From the NCBI GenBank assembly GCA_947454155.1, contig CANGIT010000009.1:79171-143170 (forward strand): a stretch of 64,000 bases of DNA, read 5' to 3'. This document shows positions 9,701 to 17,360 of this stretch, piece by piece (position 1 is the first letter of the stretch; every line of letters begins with the position of its first letter). This stretch comes from Chitinophagaceae bacterium (GTDB lineage: Bacteria; Bacteroidota; Bacteroidia; Chitinophagales; Chitinophagaceae). The notes under the pieces are model-generated. The model searched no databases, was not told where the DNA came from, and worked only from the letters and a program-made list of their open reading frames with translations. Made by a program: the position numbers and the translations under genes.

Positions 9701-10324
9701 TCAAAGATTTCTCATCTTGGAAATCTCGTTGAACCCATACATGTGCTGAACCTCTTGCACGAAATTTTCAATGGCACGGTCTTCATCGCTGGGTTCATAA
9801 GGTTGCTTCAAACTGGTACTGAAGAAAAAGGCCACCGTTTGATAGACCCTGGTGGTTAATCCGCCTTTATATTCTTTAATGATGTCGTAACAGTTATTGC
9901 CTGTTTCTCTATTGATCAGCTTCATCAAGACCTTACCCTGATAAATGGAAAGGTTGGTAAGTGGGGTGGTGAACTCGTTTTTAAGTTCTTTTTCCCTGGA
10001 ATTGATATAGCGCCTTCGGGCTGCCGATTCGTTGATGCCGGCAAGATGCGCATTGATATCATTGAGTACGATACCCGCTTTACGCGCATATGGATAAGTG
10101 ACATAAACCGCATTCCGGAGCCTGTTATATTTGGCAATTCGCTCACGTTGGGCTGCAGTCAGATGATTGTATACATAAACATTTTGCAACACCGACATTG
10201 GCATCGTGTCGCCAGCGAATACAATGGCCTGCATGCGCAGCGTATCCTTGGCCCAATTAGTTTGGGCAAATGAATTTGTTGTAAATAAAATGAACCCAAT
10301 AATGAACAGGAAGCGGGGCCTCAT
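9701..10324 (-). CDS. DUF4294 domain exported protein
   Basis: A 207-residue protein with an N-terminal signal peptide (hydrophobic 5-16, cleavage after FAQ at about 21). The remainder resembles the Bacteroidota-specific DUF4294 family, with the recurrent pattern of a VYVYN-like strand followed by a tyrosine- and arginine-rich helical region (YNRLRNAVYVTYPYA) and a conserved TGNxCYDIIKEYKGG segment. The function is unknown. It is probably periplasmic. It stands alone between bshB1 and ccmF with gaps of more than 125 bases on each side, so it is likely its own unit. Confidence 0.8.
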   Translation of the reverse strand: MRPRFLFIIGFILFTTNSFAQTNWAKDTLRMQAIVFAGDTMPMSVLQNVYVYNHLTAAQRERIAKYNRLRNAVYVTYPYARKAGIVLNDINAHLAGINESAARRRYINSREKELKNEFTTPLTNLSIYQGKVLMKLINRETGNNCYDIIKEYKGGLTTRVYQTVAFFFSTSLKQPYEPSDEDRAIENFVQEVQHMYGFNEISKMRNL

Positions 10325-10459
10325 GCATGGATAATTTAGGCGGATGTAAATGTAAAAAAAACAGACGAGAATTTATACTGACATTGTGAAAATGGTAACC
10401 CCTGCCGACCGCCGGATCAAACCCATAAAAATGTTAAAGGACAAATTAAAATAGGTTCA

Positions 10460-13024
10460 TCAGGAAGCAATCAGAAACATGTAAAACAATGCAGCACCGC
10501 TCAGCAAAAGCGTGAGAACAATCGTCATCTTGCTGGCATTCCATCTTTTCAGCATAGACAAAAGGGTACCCAATGCCAAAATCACCAATCCGACCCATAC
10601 GAGGTTGATATAAGGAAAAAGGTAGGTTTTAACGGTAATGTAATCCATCGGACTGCTGGAGCGCTTCACACCGATTCTCACCTTACGGGTTTCTGTATCC
10701 ACACCTTCAAATTGCACAATCATATTTTGTGCATAAAGCGTATCGTTGATGCGGATGATGTTGTTGTCTTTCACTTGAATCACCGGCTTCGACATCACAT
10801 GCATGCTGTCGGGCAGCGTTATAGTAATTCTTGCCATCAATGCGTTATCCGACTTGTTGGTATATGTCACCCTTTGATCTTCTGGATTGACATTCACCGA
10901 GTCCACTTTCACATACCCGAAAGAGAACATCGTATTTTCTTTCAACGCCAGTTCTTTCACCTCAAATGTGGCCGTGTCCTCAACTTTTGTTTTATCAATG
11001 GCATTGGTGATGTAAGTAAATACATCTTCCGTCAGAAAGGTTTTGGAATCGGGATTGGGACTGATGTTGCTGTTCTTCATCATGTAGAGGTCGGGCATGA
11101 TGTTGAAGTCTTCTTTTGCTCCTTTGCCTGTTTTGCTAAAATGTATCTTGTAAAAAATACGACCACTTTCTTTGAGTGAAGAGGAGTCGGCCAGATAGGT
11201 GACGTCGTAATCGCCCATCTTGGCAGGGATCGACCTCAGCAGCGTCAGATTTTCCAGTTGATTGTCTTGTTTGCGCGTCATGGGATCGGTTCCGGCAGGA
11301 ATCACCAAACCATTGGCGTTGCTGTTACTCAGCACTTTTTTGTTGGCACTGGAAATCAATACCCCCACAATCATCAATCCAAAACCAAAGTGAGCGATGG
11401 AAGCACCGGCAAACTTGAGGTTCCCTTTCAGCACAGTGAAGATATACATCGCATTGGCCACCACAGCGTAAACCATGGCAAAAAAGGCGATATAGATGGC
11501 GACAAGAAAGCCGGGTCCATGTTTTTCGTAAGTAAGCGGTCCAAAAATAGCAACCAATAGTGTTATCAAGGCGGCCACCATTGTAGGCCATAAGATTTTG
11601 GCCAGAAAATATTTTGTGTCGGTGTGCTTGTATTTGAAATATTGTGAGATGGCCGTCAAAATACCCAGAATGATGGCCACCAAAACCATCACCTTGTTGT
11701 AAAGGAATTCAGGATCTTCGGGCAAAGCCAAAGGTCCGCCATGGAGTTTTAGAATCAAATCTTTCAGCAGAGGGGTTTTGCCATAAACCGGTATGGAGGT
11801 GACCAAAATGACAAACAAAGCAGAAAGAAAAATAACCAAAGACCCGATGAACATCCAAAATTCACGCGAGCTGGTATCTTCCTCTTGTAGCACAGAAGCG
11901 AAATGTTTTTTATTTCGAAAATACAAACCCAGCATGGGCAAGGTGAACGACAACACAAAAATACCAATCATGATATTGATGGCTTGCCCCGATTCGGTGA
12001 AAGCATGCACGGATGTGTCGCCGAGAATGCCTGTACGCGTGAGAAAGGTTGAATACAAGACAAAGACAAAACTAAGTATCATAAAAAGATACGAAGAGGA
12101 AAGTGATTGCTTAGTTGAGTTGTAAATCAGCAGGGTATGAAGTCCAGCCACCATGATCAGCCAGGGAACAAGAGAAGCATTTTCTACCGGATCCCAGGCC
12201 CAGTAACCGCCGAAGCTCAAAGATTCATAAGCCCATTTGCCGCCCATCATGATGCCCACACCCAGTACTGCCACACTGAACAAAGTCCAGGGAATCACCA
12301 ATTTCACCCATTCTCCGAATCTTTTTGTTTGGATACCGGCATAAGCAAAGGCAAAGGGAATGATGGTGGAGGCAAAACCAAGGAACAACACCGGAGGATG
12401 AATCACCATCCAGTAATTGCGCAGCAAAACATTCAACCCCATGCCGTCTTTGATAAAATTCAGATAGTCGGGGCGCGAAAAAATTGGAGCAGGGATTTCA
12501 TTACGCGTAAGCGTGAAAGGACTATTCCCGATTCGTACACCAAAAAAATAAATCCCCAGTATCATCAACATCAAAAAAAACTGCGCCAAAGCCACCACGC
12601 CCATCACCGGCGACAACCATTGTTTGCGTTCTTCTTTCTTTTTCGCATACATCATAAAACAACTTCCCAGCACCACATGCCAAATCGCCCAGAGTAGGAA
12701 ACTTCCTTCTTGTCCTTCCCAAATGCAGGCCAGCAGGTATTTGTATTCCAGCTCTTTAGAGGCATGCTTGTAGGCATACATGTATTCGTAGTAATGATTG
12801 AAACAAAGAAAAAATATGACAGAAAAAATAGCCATGACACTAATGGCATGAATCCCAAAACTATATCGTGCAATTTTCTCCCAACTGGCTCCGCTTGCAA
12901 GATCTTTGCTGTATGCCGAACTGAAAAACGAAATGGTGGATAGCAGAGCCGAAACCATGGCCAGTATCACAAAAAAGTGGCCCAGTTGCCCCGGAAGTAA
13001 ATGCTCGCCTTGAAATTGTATCAT
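10460..13024 (-). CDS. ccmF: Cytochrome c heme lyase subunit CcmF
   Basis: A large polytopic membrane protein that receives heme from CcmE and attaches it to apocytochrome c in System I maturation. The 854-residue protein has about 14-15 hydrophobic helices. The tryptophan-rich heme-handling motif is GGYWAWDPVENA at about residue 275, preceded by the conserved GGKWAYESLSFGG context, and a periplasmic domain of about 190 residues sits before the last two helices. Length is well above E. coli CcmF (647), as I recall is usual in Bacteroidota because of that extra periplasmic region. It is directly downstream of ccmE (19 bases), clearly one operon. Confidence 0.92.
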   Translation of the reverse strand: MIQFQGEHLLPGQLGHFFVILAMVSALLSTISFFSSAYSKDLASGASWEKIARYSFGIHAISVMAIFSVIFFLCFNHYYEYMYAYKHASKELEYKYLLACIWEGQEGSFLLWAIWHVVLGSCFMMYAKKKEERKQWLSPVMGVVALAQFFLMLMILGIYFFGVRIGNSPFTLTRNEIPAPIFSRPDYLNFIKDGMGLNVLLRNYWMVIHPPVLFLGFASTIIPFAFAYAGIQTKRFGEWVKLVIPWTLFSVAVLGVGIMMGGKWAYESLSFGGYWAWDPVENASLVPWLIMVAGLHTLLIYNSTKQSLSSSYLFMILSFVFVLYSTFLTRTGILGDTSVHAFTESGQAINIMIGIFVLSFTLPMLGLYFRNKKHFASVLQEEDTSSREFWMFIGSLVIFLSALFVILVTSIPVYGKTPLLKDLILKLHGGPLALPEDPEFLYNKVMVLVAIILGILTAISQYFKYKHTDTKYFLAKILWPTMVAALITLLVAIFGPLTYEKHGPGFLVAIYIAFFAMVYAVVANAMYIFTVLKGNLKFAGASIAHFGFGLMIVGVLISSANKKVLSNSNANGLVIPAGTDPMTRKQDNQLENLTLLRSIPAKMGDYDVTYLADSSSLKESGRIFYKIHFSKTGKGAKEDFNIMPDLYMMKNSNISPNPDSKTFLTEDVFTYITNAIDKTKVEDTATFEVKELALKENTMFSFGYVKVDSVNVNPEDQRVTYTNKSDNALMARITITLPDSMHVMSKPVIQVKDNNIIRINDTLYAQNMIVQFEGVDTETRKVRIGVKRSSSPMDYITVKTYLFPYINLVWVGLVILALGTLLSMLKRWNASKMTIVLTLLLSGAALFYMFLIAS

Positions 13025-13043
13025 CTTGTTGATTAAGCCTTTA

Positions 13044-13457
13044 TTAATTGCCTGTTTGTTCTTTCAGATTACGCTCCAGGTTATTTTTGTTGTCTTTGTA
13101 TTTGCTGGGACATTTCAACAAAATATCGGAGCATTCAAAATGTCCGTTTTCCATTTTGCCTTTCAACACCAGCCGATCGCTTTTTTCCATGTCGGTGGGC
13201 TTGCTGTTGTGGTAAATCACCTGGGTTGTTCCGCCCAAAGAATCTACGGCATAAAAAGAAAGGTAATTGGGATTGTTGATTGGATCGTATTGTATAGGCT
13301 GGGTTTTGTCTAGACTGGCGATGATATGTACAAATTTTCCTGGTGATTTTTGGGCAGAAGTGATGGTAGAATAGGTAGAAAAATCAACGCCGTAAACCAA
13401 AATTCCAACAATCAGCGACGCAATGCCGATCAGTATGATGATACTTGATTTTTTCAT
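13044..13457 (-). CDS. ccmE: Heme chaperone CcmE, CXXXY type
   Basis: Periplasmic heme chaperone of cytochrome c System I: it binds heme covalently and hands it to CcmF. The 137-residue protein has an N-terminal membrane anchor (about 5-23) and an OB-fold beta barrel. In E. coli the heme ligand is a histidine in HXXXY; here the position is cysteine, C116-P-S-K-Y120. The CXXXY variant is known from some archaea and sulfate reducers with a reduced System I. The polar tail after 121 is short. It is operonic with ccmF. A TACCTTTG promoter element lies about 120 bases upstream on the same strand. Confidence 0.9.
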   Translation of the reverse strand: MKKSSIIILIGIASLIVGILVYGVDFSTYSTITSAQKSPGKFVHIIASLDKTQPIQYDPINNPNYLSFYAVDSLGGTTQVIYHNSKPTDMEKSDRLVLKGKMENGHFECSDILLKCPSKYKDNKNNLERNLKEQTGN

Positions 13458-13575
13458 ATAGCAATTAAGAAGTTAGGCTGGAAATGTTATCAATCCGTCA
13501 TCAAAACAGGATAACCACTCCCTTGTTGACATTTAATGAACTTTCCGCGATTATTGAGTAAATGTAATTCGCTGG

Positions 13576-13583
13576 CAAAGGTA
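13576..13583 (-). promoter_or_regulatory. Promoter -7 element, ccmE-ccmF operon (TACCTTTG)
   Basis: TACCTTTG on the minus strand fits TAnnTTTG. It would give a leader of about 110 bases before ccmE. It is divergent from the agmatinase promoter 58 bases away. Confidence 0.5.
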
Positions 13584-13641
13584 ATTCAAAACAGCGGCAA
13601 AAGAGGGCACTGATTTATTATGAACAAAAATTTTCTTCAGC

Positions 13642-13649
13642 TATCTTTG
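13642..13649 (+). promoter_or_regulatory. Promoter -7 element of agmatinase-family gene (TATCTTTG)
   Basis: TATCTTTG followed by CGCC is a strong TAnnTTTG match. It lies inside the longest open frame, and its predicted start (about 13655) is downstream of the first ATG at 13620. It therefore decides in favour of the ATG at 13671. Confidence 0.75.
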
Positions 13650-13670
13650 CGCCGAAATAATTCACTCAAC

Positions 13671-14723
13671 ATGGCTGATCTCTCCAATTTCGACCCCAAC
13701 TCGGTGGGCAATCCTAACAACAATATTTTTGGCTTACCCTTTACCGAACAGGATGCCCGGCTAGTCATTCTGCCTATCCCTTGGGAAGTTACTGTAAGTT
13801 ATAATGCCGGAACATCCAGAGCTCCCGACCATGTATTTACCGCCAGTTTGCAAGTAGACCTATTCGACCCCGAATATACCGATGCCTGGAAGCAAGGATT
13901 TTTCATGCGTAACCCGGATAAGAAAATCCTGATGAAAAGCGACTATCTGCGCAAAGAGGCCGAGCTCTACATCAATTTCATCGCTCAGGGCGAATCAGTG
14001 GCGAGCAACAAGTTCATGACCAAAACACTGAAAGAAATCAACGAAGGCAGTTTGTTTCTCAACGAATGGGTGTACCAACAAACGTCCGAACTTTTGAAAA
14101 AAGGGAAATTGGTGGCTTTGCTGGGCGGCGACCATAGCACTCCTTTTGGTTTCTTCAAAGCCATGGGTGACAGTTATCCCGAATTCGGCATTCTTCAAAT
14201 TGATGCCCATTGCGATTTGAGAGATGCTTATGAAGGATTTAATTTTTCACATGCTTCTATCATGTTCAATGCTTTAAAACATATTCCCGCCATCAAAAAA
14301 CTGGTACAGGTGGGCATCCGCGATTATTGTGAAGAAGAACTGGATGTGATCAACAACAGCGAAGGCCGCATCAAAACCTTCTTCGACCGCGACATCAAGC
14401 ATCGTCAGTATGAAGGTGAAAGCTGGAAGCAGATTGTTGATGACATTGTCAATCATTTACCTCAACATGTTTTTATCAGTTTTGATATCGATGGCCTCGA
14501 CCCCAAACTTTGTCCGCATACCGGCACGCCCGTGCAAGGCGGATTTGAAGCCGAACAGATTTTTTACCTGCTGAAAAAAGTATATGATGCCGGAAAGAAA
14601 ATCATCGGTTTCGATCTCAATGAAGTTGGGGTAAGCCATAATGAATGGGATGAGAATGTGGGTGCACGCGTACTCTACAAACTTTGTAATCTGCTCACCG
14701 CCAGCAATACCCAACATGGATAA
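13671..14723 (+). CDS. Agmatinase/arginase family ureohydrolase
   Basis: A binuclear-manganese ureohydrolase, acting on agmatine, arginine, formiminoglutamate or a related guanidino compound. The start at 13671 (MADLSNFDP) gives 350 residues and was chosen because a promoter element lies upstream of it but downstream of the first ATG. Metal-binding motifs in order are GGDHS, DAHCDLR (D-A-H-x-D) and SFDIDGLDP, followed by HTGTPVQGG and the helix FDLNEV. This is the full ligand set. Specificity cannot be fixed. The last 8 bases overlap the start of the following membrane protein gene, so the two are co-transcribed. Confidence 0.88.
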   Translation: MADLSNFDPNSVGNPNNNIFGLPFTEQDARLVILPIPWEVTVSYNAGTSRAPDHVFTASLQVDLFDPEYTDAWKQGFFMRNPDKKILMKSDYLRKEAELYINFIAQGESVASNKFMTKTLKEINEGSLFLNEWVYQQTSELLKKGKLVALLGGDHSTPFGFFKAMGDSYPEFGILQIDAHCDLRDAYEGFNFSHASIMFNALKHIPAIKKLVQVGIRDYCEEELDVINNSEGRIKTFFDRDIKHRQYEGESWKQIVDDIVNHLPQHVFISFDIDGLDPKLCPHTGTPVQGGFEAEQIFYLLKKVYDAGKKIIGFDLNEVGVSHNEWDENVGARVLYKLCNLLTASNTQHG

Positions 14724-15264
14724 AGCTGTCATCATACTGACCAACGACAAAATCAAAACCTATCGGGTGATTATCGTCTTGTTGACCATCATCAATTGTG
14801 TTTTACTCACTTTAATCAGAATGAGAACCACGGAAGATTCACTTGGTGGACTTTTTGCGATTGGCACCATCGGCTCTTCCATGGGCGCTTTCACTATGTC
14901 CGTATTTTCCAAAAAAAGTAAAGAGATTTACTTTCGAAGCATGGCGGCTTCCACCTTGCTTTCCAGTTTCGCCTGGTTCTTTATGGGTTATGGGGTGGCA
15001 GGTTTGACATTGATATTTCTTTCTGTGATGGCTTTGAAAACACTTAAACAACTGATTATAATTTTCGATAAAACCGGAATCGACTATCCATCATTTCCGA
15101 GAAAAAAAATCAGCTGGGCTGAAACAGAAAACGTTCAACTGAAAGACAACATCCTTACCATCGATCTGAAAAACAACAAACTCATGCAATTCACCCTCAA
15201 TGAAAAAGTCAATCCTGATTTGAATGAAGATGACTTCAACAGTTTTGTAAAGGGGTGTATTTGA
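14716..15264 (+). CDS. Membrane protein of unknown function
   Basis: A 182-residue protein. The ATG at 14716 overlaps the end of the agmatinase gene by 8 bases; the frame is open further upstream but that would lie within the agmatinase coding sequence. Three hydrophobic segments (about 13-35, 42-56, and a longer 70-98 stretch) precede a soluble C-terminal domain of about 80 residues beginning FDKTGIDYP, which resembles a PH-like or YcxB-like membrane-attached domain but is not a confident match. The stop TGA overlaps the first degenerate unit of a GATACTT array. No terminator hairpin follows. Confidence 0.65.
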   Translation: MDKAVIILTNDKIKTYRVIIVLLTIINCVLLTLIRMRTTEDSLGGLFAIGTIGSSMGAFTMSVFSKKSKEIYFRSMAASTLLSSFAWFFMGYGVAGLTLIFLSVMALKTLKQLIIIFDKTGIDYPSFPRKKISWAETENVQLKDNILTIDLKNNKLMQFTLNEKVNPDLNEDDFNSFVKGCI

Positions 15265-15430
15265 TTTGTGATACTTGATACTTGATACTTGATACTTGAT
15301 ACTTGATACTTGATACTTGATACTTGATACTTGATACTTGATACTTGATACTTGATACTTGATTCTTGATACTTGATACTTGATACTTGATATGTGATTC
15401 TTGATACTTGATATGTGATTCTTGATACGT
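15263..15430. repeat. GATACTT heptanucleotide array (24 units)
   Basis: One degenerate unit (GATTTGT, 15263-15269) overlaps the upstream stop codon. It is followed by 23 units in perfect 7-base register from 15270 to 15430: 13 identical GATACTT, then GATTCTT, three GATACTT, GATATGT, GATTCTT, GATACTT, GATATGT, GATTCTT and GATACGT. Variation is confined to the end distal to the stop codon. An AT-rich stretch with AATTAGTAATTACTAATCA-type imperfect palindromes follows to 15540. Confidence 0.97.
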
Positions 15431-15540
15431 AAATTCAGCAGCTATTGCTCATAACAAATCATCAATTAGTAATTACTAATCATCAAATACTAATCACAAA
15501 TTATTAAATATTAATTATTATTAAAAACAACCACCATACC

Positions 15541-16836
15541 ATGCTCCACACCTCTCCCTACATCATGTACTCCGACGGAAAAGGGAATATTTTTGAAGAC
15601 ACTTCCCTTTACGTTACCGGACGTTGCGGTTGGGAAGCCTATCCCATTCCCGTAGAAGATTGGATTGAGCTCCCGGATGGTGGCCAATTGTATGAATTAC
15701 CCGGTAGAAGAGGGATTGGCATTGACGTCACTACAGGAGAAATGCGTCTATGTGAAAAAGGCTGGGCAGTAGCGGCGTTTATTCCACCCGCGCACACGGG
15801 GTTGTTCATGGCCGCTTACGAAACCTTGCCCGATGCGCCAACATTGCCTTTGTTTTGCTATTCGGCGGCAGGATGGCAAGATGATAAATTATATGTTACT
15901 GCTGTCCGAATTGAAAAAGATATCAGACAAGAATGCGCAGGGTACGATGATACCAAAATCCAGGAGGGTTATGATCATCTCGTCAACGCCTACCCGCACA
16001 ACAGACTGGTGAAGCATCTGATGGATAATTGTTGTATGACTTATACTTGTCCTGCAGCCCGCAATTTCGCCATGGGACGCTGGGAATGTCCTGTGCCTGT
16101 GTCACCCGCCTGCAATGCCAATTGCATTGGATGCATCTCATTTCAACCCGAAGAGGAAACCATTGTGAGTACACAAGACCGCCTTACGTTCAAACCTTCG
16201 GCTGAAGAGATTGTAGAGTTCACGGTTCCTCATTTGGAAACAGCACCTTTTCCTATCGTCAGTTTTGGTCAGGGTTGCGAAGGAGAGCCACTGCTGATGT
16301 GGGAAACCATTCGCCAATCCATCATCGAAATCAGAAAACATACAAATAAAGGTAGCCTCAACATCAACACCAACGGCAGCAAACCCGATGCCGTAAAAGC
16401 ACTTTGCGAAGTGGGGCTCAACAGCATTCGTGTGAGCATGAATTCTGCCCGAAAAGATATTTACACTGCTTATTACAAGCCCAACAATTATCAGTTTGAA
16501 GACATTGTGGAAAGCCTGAAAGTGATGACAGCACATGGCGGTTGGACCAGCATCAACTATTTTGTGTTTCCGGGCATGACAGATAGTGTGGAGGAATATG
16601 AAGCTTTACGTAAACTGATCAAAGAAACCGGATTGAAAATGATTCAGTGGCGCAACTTCAACATCGACCCCGATTGGTACCTCGAAAAAATAGAAGTAGG
16701 CGACACAGGCGAATGCATGGGCGTAAAACAAATGATGGAATTAATCCGCGAAGAATTTCCCGATTTGAAATTCGGCTATTTCAATCCCTCCATCGAAAGG
16801 ATCAAAGGAAACTATGAAGAGGATTTTGCGCATTGA
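15541..16836 (+). CDS. Radical SAM protein with an unusual N-terminal domain
   Basis: A radical SAM enzyme, binding a 4Fe-4S cluster and S-adenosylmethionine to make a 5'-deoxyadenosyl radical. The CX3CX2C motif is Cys191, Cys195, Cys198 (ACNANCIGC), placed in the middle of the 431-residue protein rather than near the start. SFGQGCEGEP (GGEP-like), a SLNINTNGS strand and a GLNSIRVSMNSARK strand complete the partial TIM barrel. The first ~185 residues form a domain I do not recognise. A second cysteine group (164, 165, 170, 183) just before the barrel might bind another cluster. Substrate unknown; no precursor peptide or partner is visible. Translation stops directly in front of the higB remnant, in the same frame. 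Confidence 0.85.
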   Translation: MLHTSPYIMYSDGKGNIFEDTSLYVTGRCGWEAYPIPVEDWIELPDGGQLYELPGRRGIGIDVTTGEMRLCEKGWAVAAFIPPAHTGLFMAAYETLPDAPTLPLFCYSAAGWQDDKLYVTAVRIEKDIRQECAGYDDTKIQEGYDHLVNAYPHNRLVKHLMDNCCMTYTCPAARNFAMGRWECPVPVSPACNANCIGCISFQPEEETIVSTQDRLTFKPSAEEIVEFTVPHLETAPFPIVSFGQGCEGEPLLMWETIRQSIIEIRKHTNKGSLNINTNGSKPDAVKALCEVGLNSIRVSMNSARKDIYTAYYKPNNYQFEDIVESLKVMTAHGGWTSINYFVFPGMTDSVEEYEALRKLIKETGLKMIQWRNFNIDPDWYLEKIEVGDTGECMGVKQMMELIREEFPDLKFGYFNPSIERIKGNYEEDFAH

Positions 16837-16944
16837 TTAAATTACAGGTTGATTGTAAAAATCAATTATGACGATGGTTTCATGTGGGTAAGATTCATTG
16901 GCACTCATGCACAATACGATAAAATTGATGCAAATAAAATTTAA
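16837..16944 (+). pseudogene. higB: C-terminal remnant of a HigB-type toxin
   Basis: Starting with the codon after the radical SAM stop, the same frame is open for 35 codons. It encodes a stretch with KINYDDGF followed by MWVRFIGTHAQYDKIDANKI and a stop at 16942-16944. The pattern VKINY...RFIGTHxxYDKIDA is the C-terminal end of HigB/RelE-like mRNA interferases (full length about 95-110). The N-terminal two thirds, including the start, are missing, and the radical SAM coding sequence occupies that place. The fragment lies five bases before higA, the normal higBA order and spacing, so this is a decayed operon rather than a chance match. Confidence 0.8.
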
Positions 16945-16949
16945 TCATC

Positions 16950-17306
16950 ATGAACATCAAACCTATAAAAACAAAAAACGACTATCTAGCTGCTATCAAT
17001 AGACTTGAATTCATTTTTGATGCAAAGGCCGGTACAAAAGAGGGAGATGAGCTAGAACTATTGGGTATTTTAATTGAAAAGTATGAGAGTGACCATTTTC
17101 CTATTGAATACCCCGATCCTATAGAAGCCATCAAATTCAGAATGGAACAAATGGGTTTCAACCAAAATGATCTGGCCAAAGTATTAGGCTTAAAAAGCAG
17201 AGCCAGTGAAATCTTGAATCGTAAAAGAAAATTAACCCTTGAAATGATCAGGCAGATACATCTTGCCATGGGTATTCCAACGCAAGTATTAATACAATCG
17301 TATTGA
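16950..17306 (+). CDS. higA: HigA-type antitoxin, orphan
   Basis: A 118-residue DNA-binding antitoxin of the HigA family. An N-terminal dimerisation region (about 1-60, with ELELLGILIEKYE) is followed by an XRE helix-turn-helix: FNQNDLAKVLGLKSRASEIL at about 70-90, with the recognition helix around KSRASEILNRKRK. HigA normally neutralises HigB and represses higBA. Here the toxin survives only as a fragment directly upstream, so this is an orphan that may have been kept as a regulator or may still buffer a toxin elsewhere. I see no TAnnTTTG promoter of its own; transcription may come from the radical SAM gene. A strong bidirectional terminator follows. Confidence 0.88.
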   Translation: MNIKPIKTKNDYLAAINRLEFIFDAKAGTKEGDELELLGILIEKYESDHFPIEYPDPIEAIKFRMEQMGFNQNDLAKVLGLKSRASEILNRKRKLTLEMIRQIHLAMGIPTQVLIQSY

Positions 17307-17320
17307 TTCATCTTTATATA

Positions 17321-17352
17321 AAAAAACGAACAGCATTTACTGTTCGTTTTTT
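17321..17352. terminator. Bidirectional terminator between higA and S9 peptidase
   Basis: AAAAAACGAACAG (17321-17333) pairs perfectly with CTGTTCGTTTTTT (17340-17352) around loop CATTTA. A-tract and T-tract flank the GC core, so it can serve both convergent genes. Confidence 0.9.
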
Positions 17353-17360
17353 GTTTGTAG

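Noticed and set aside
13620..13670. Extended N-terminus of the agmatinase-family protein from ATG 13620
   Set aside because: A strong TATCTTTG promoter element lies inside this stretch, so a message starting there would not include the first ATG.
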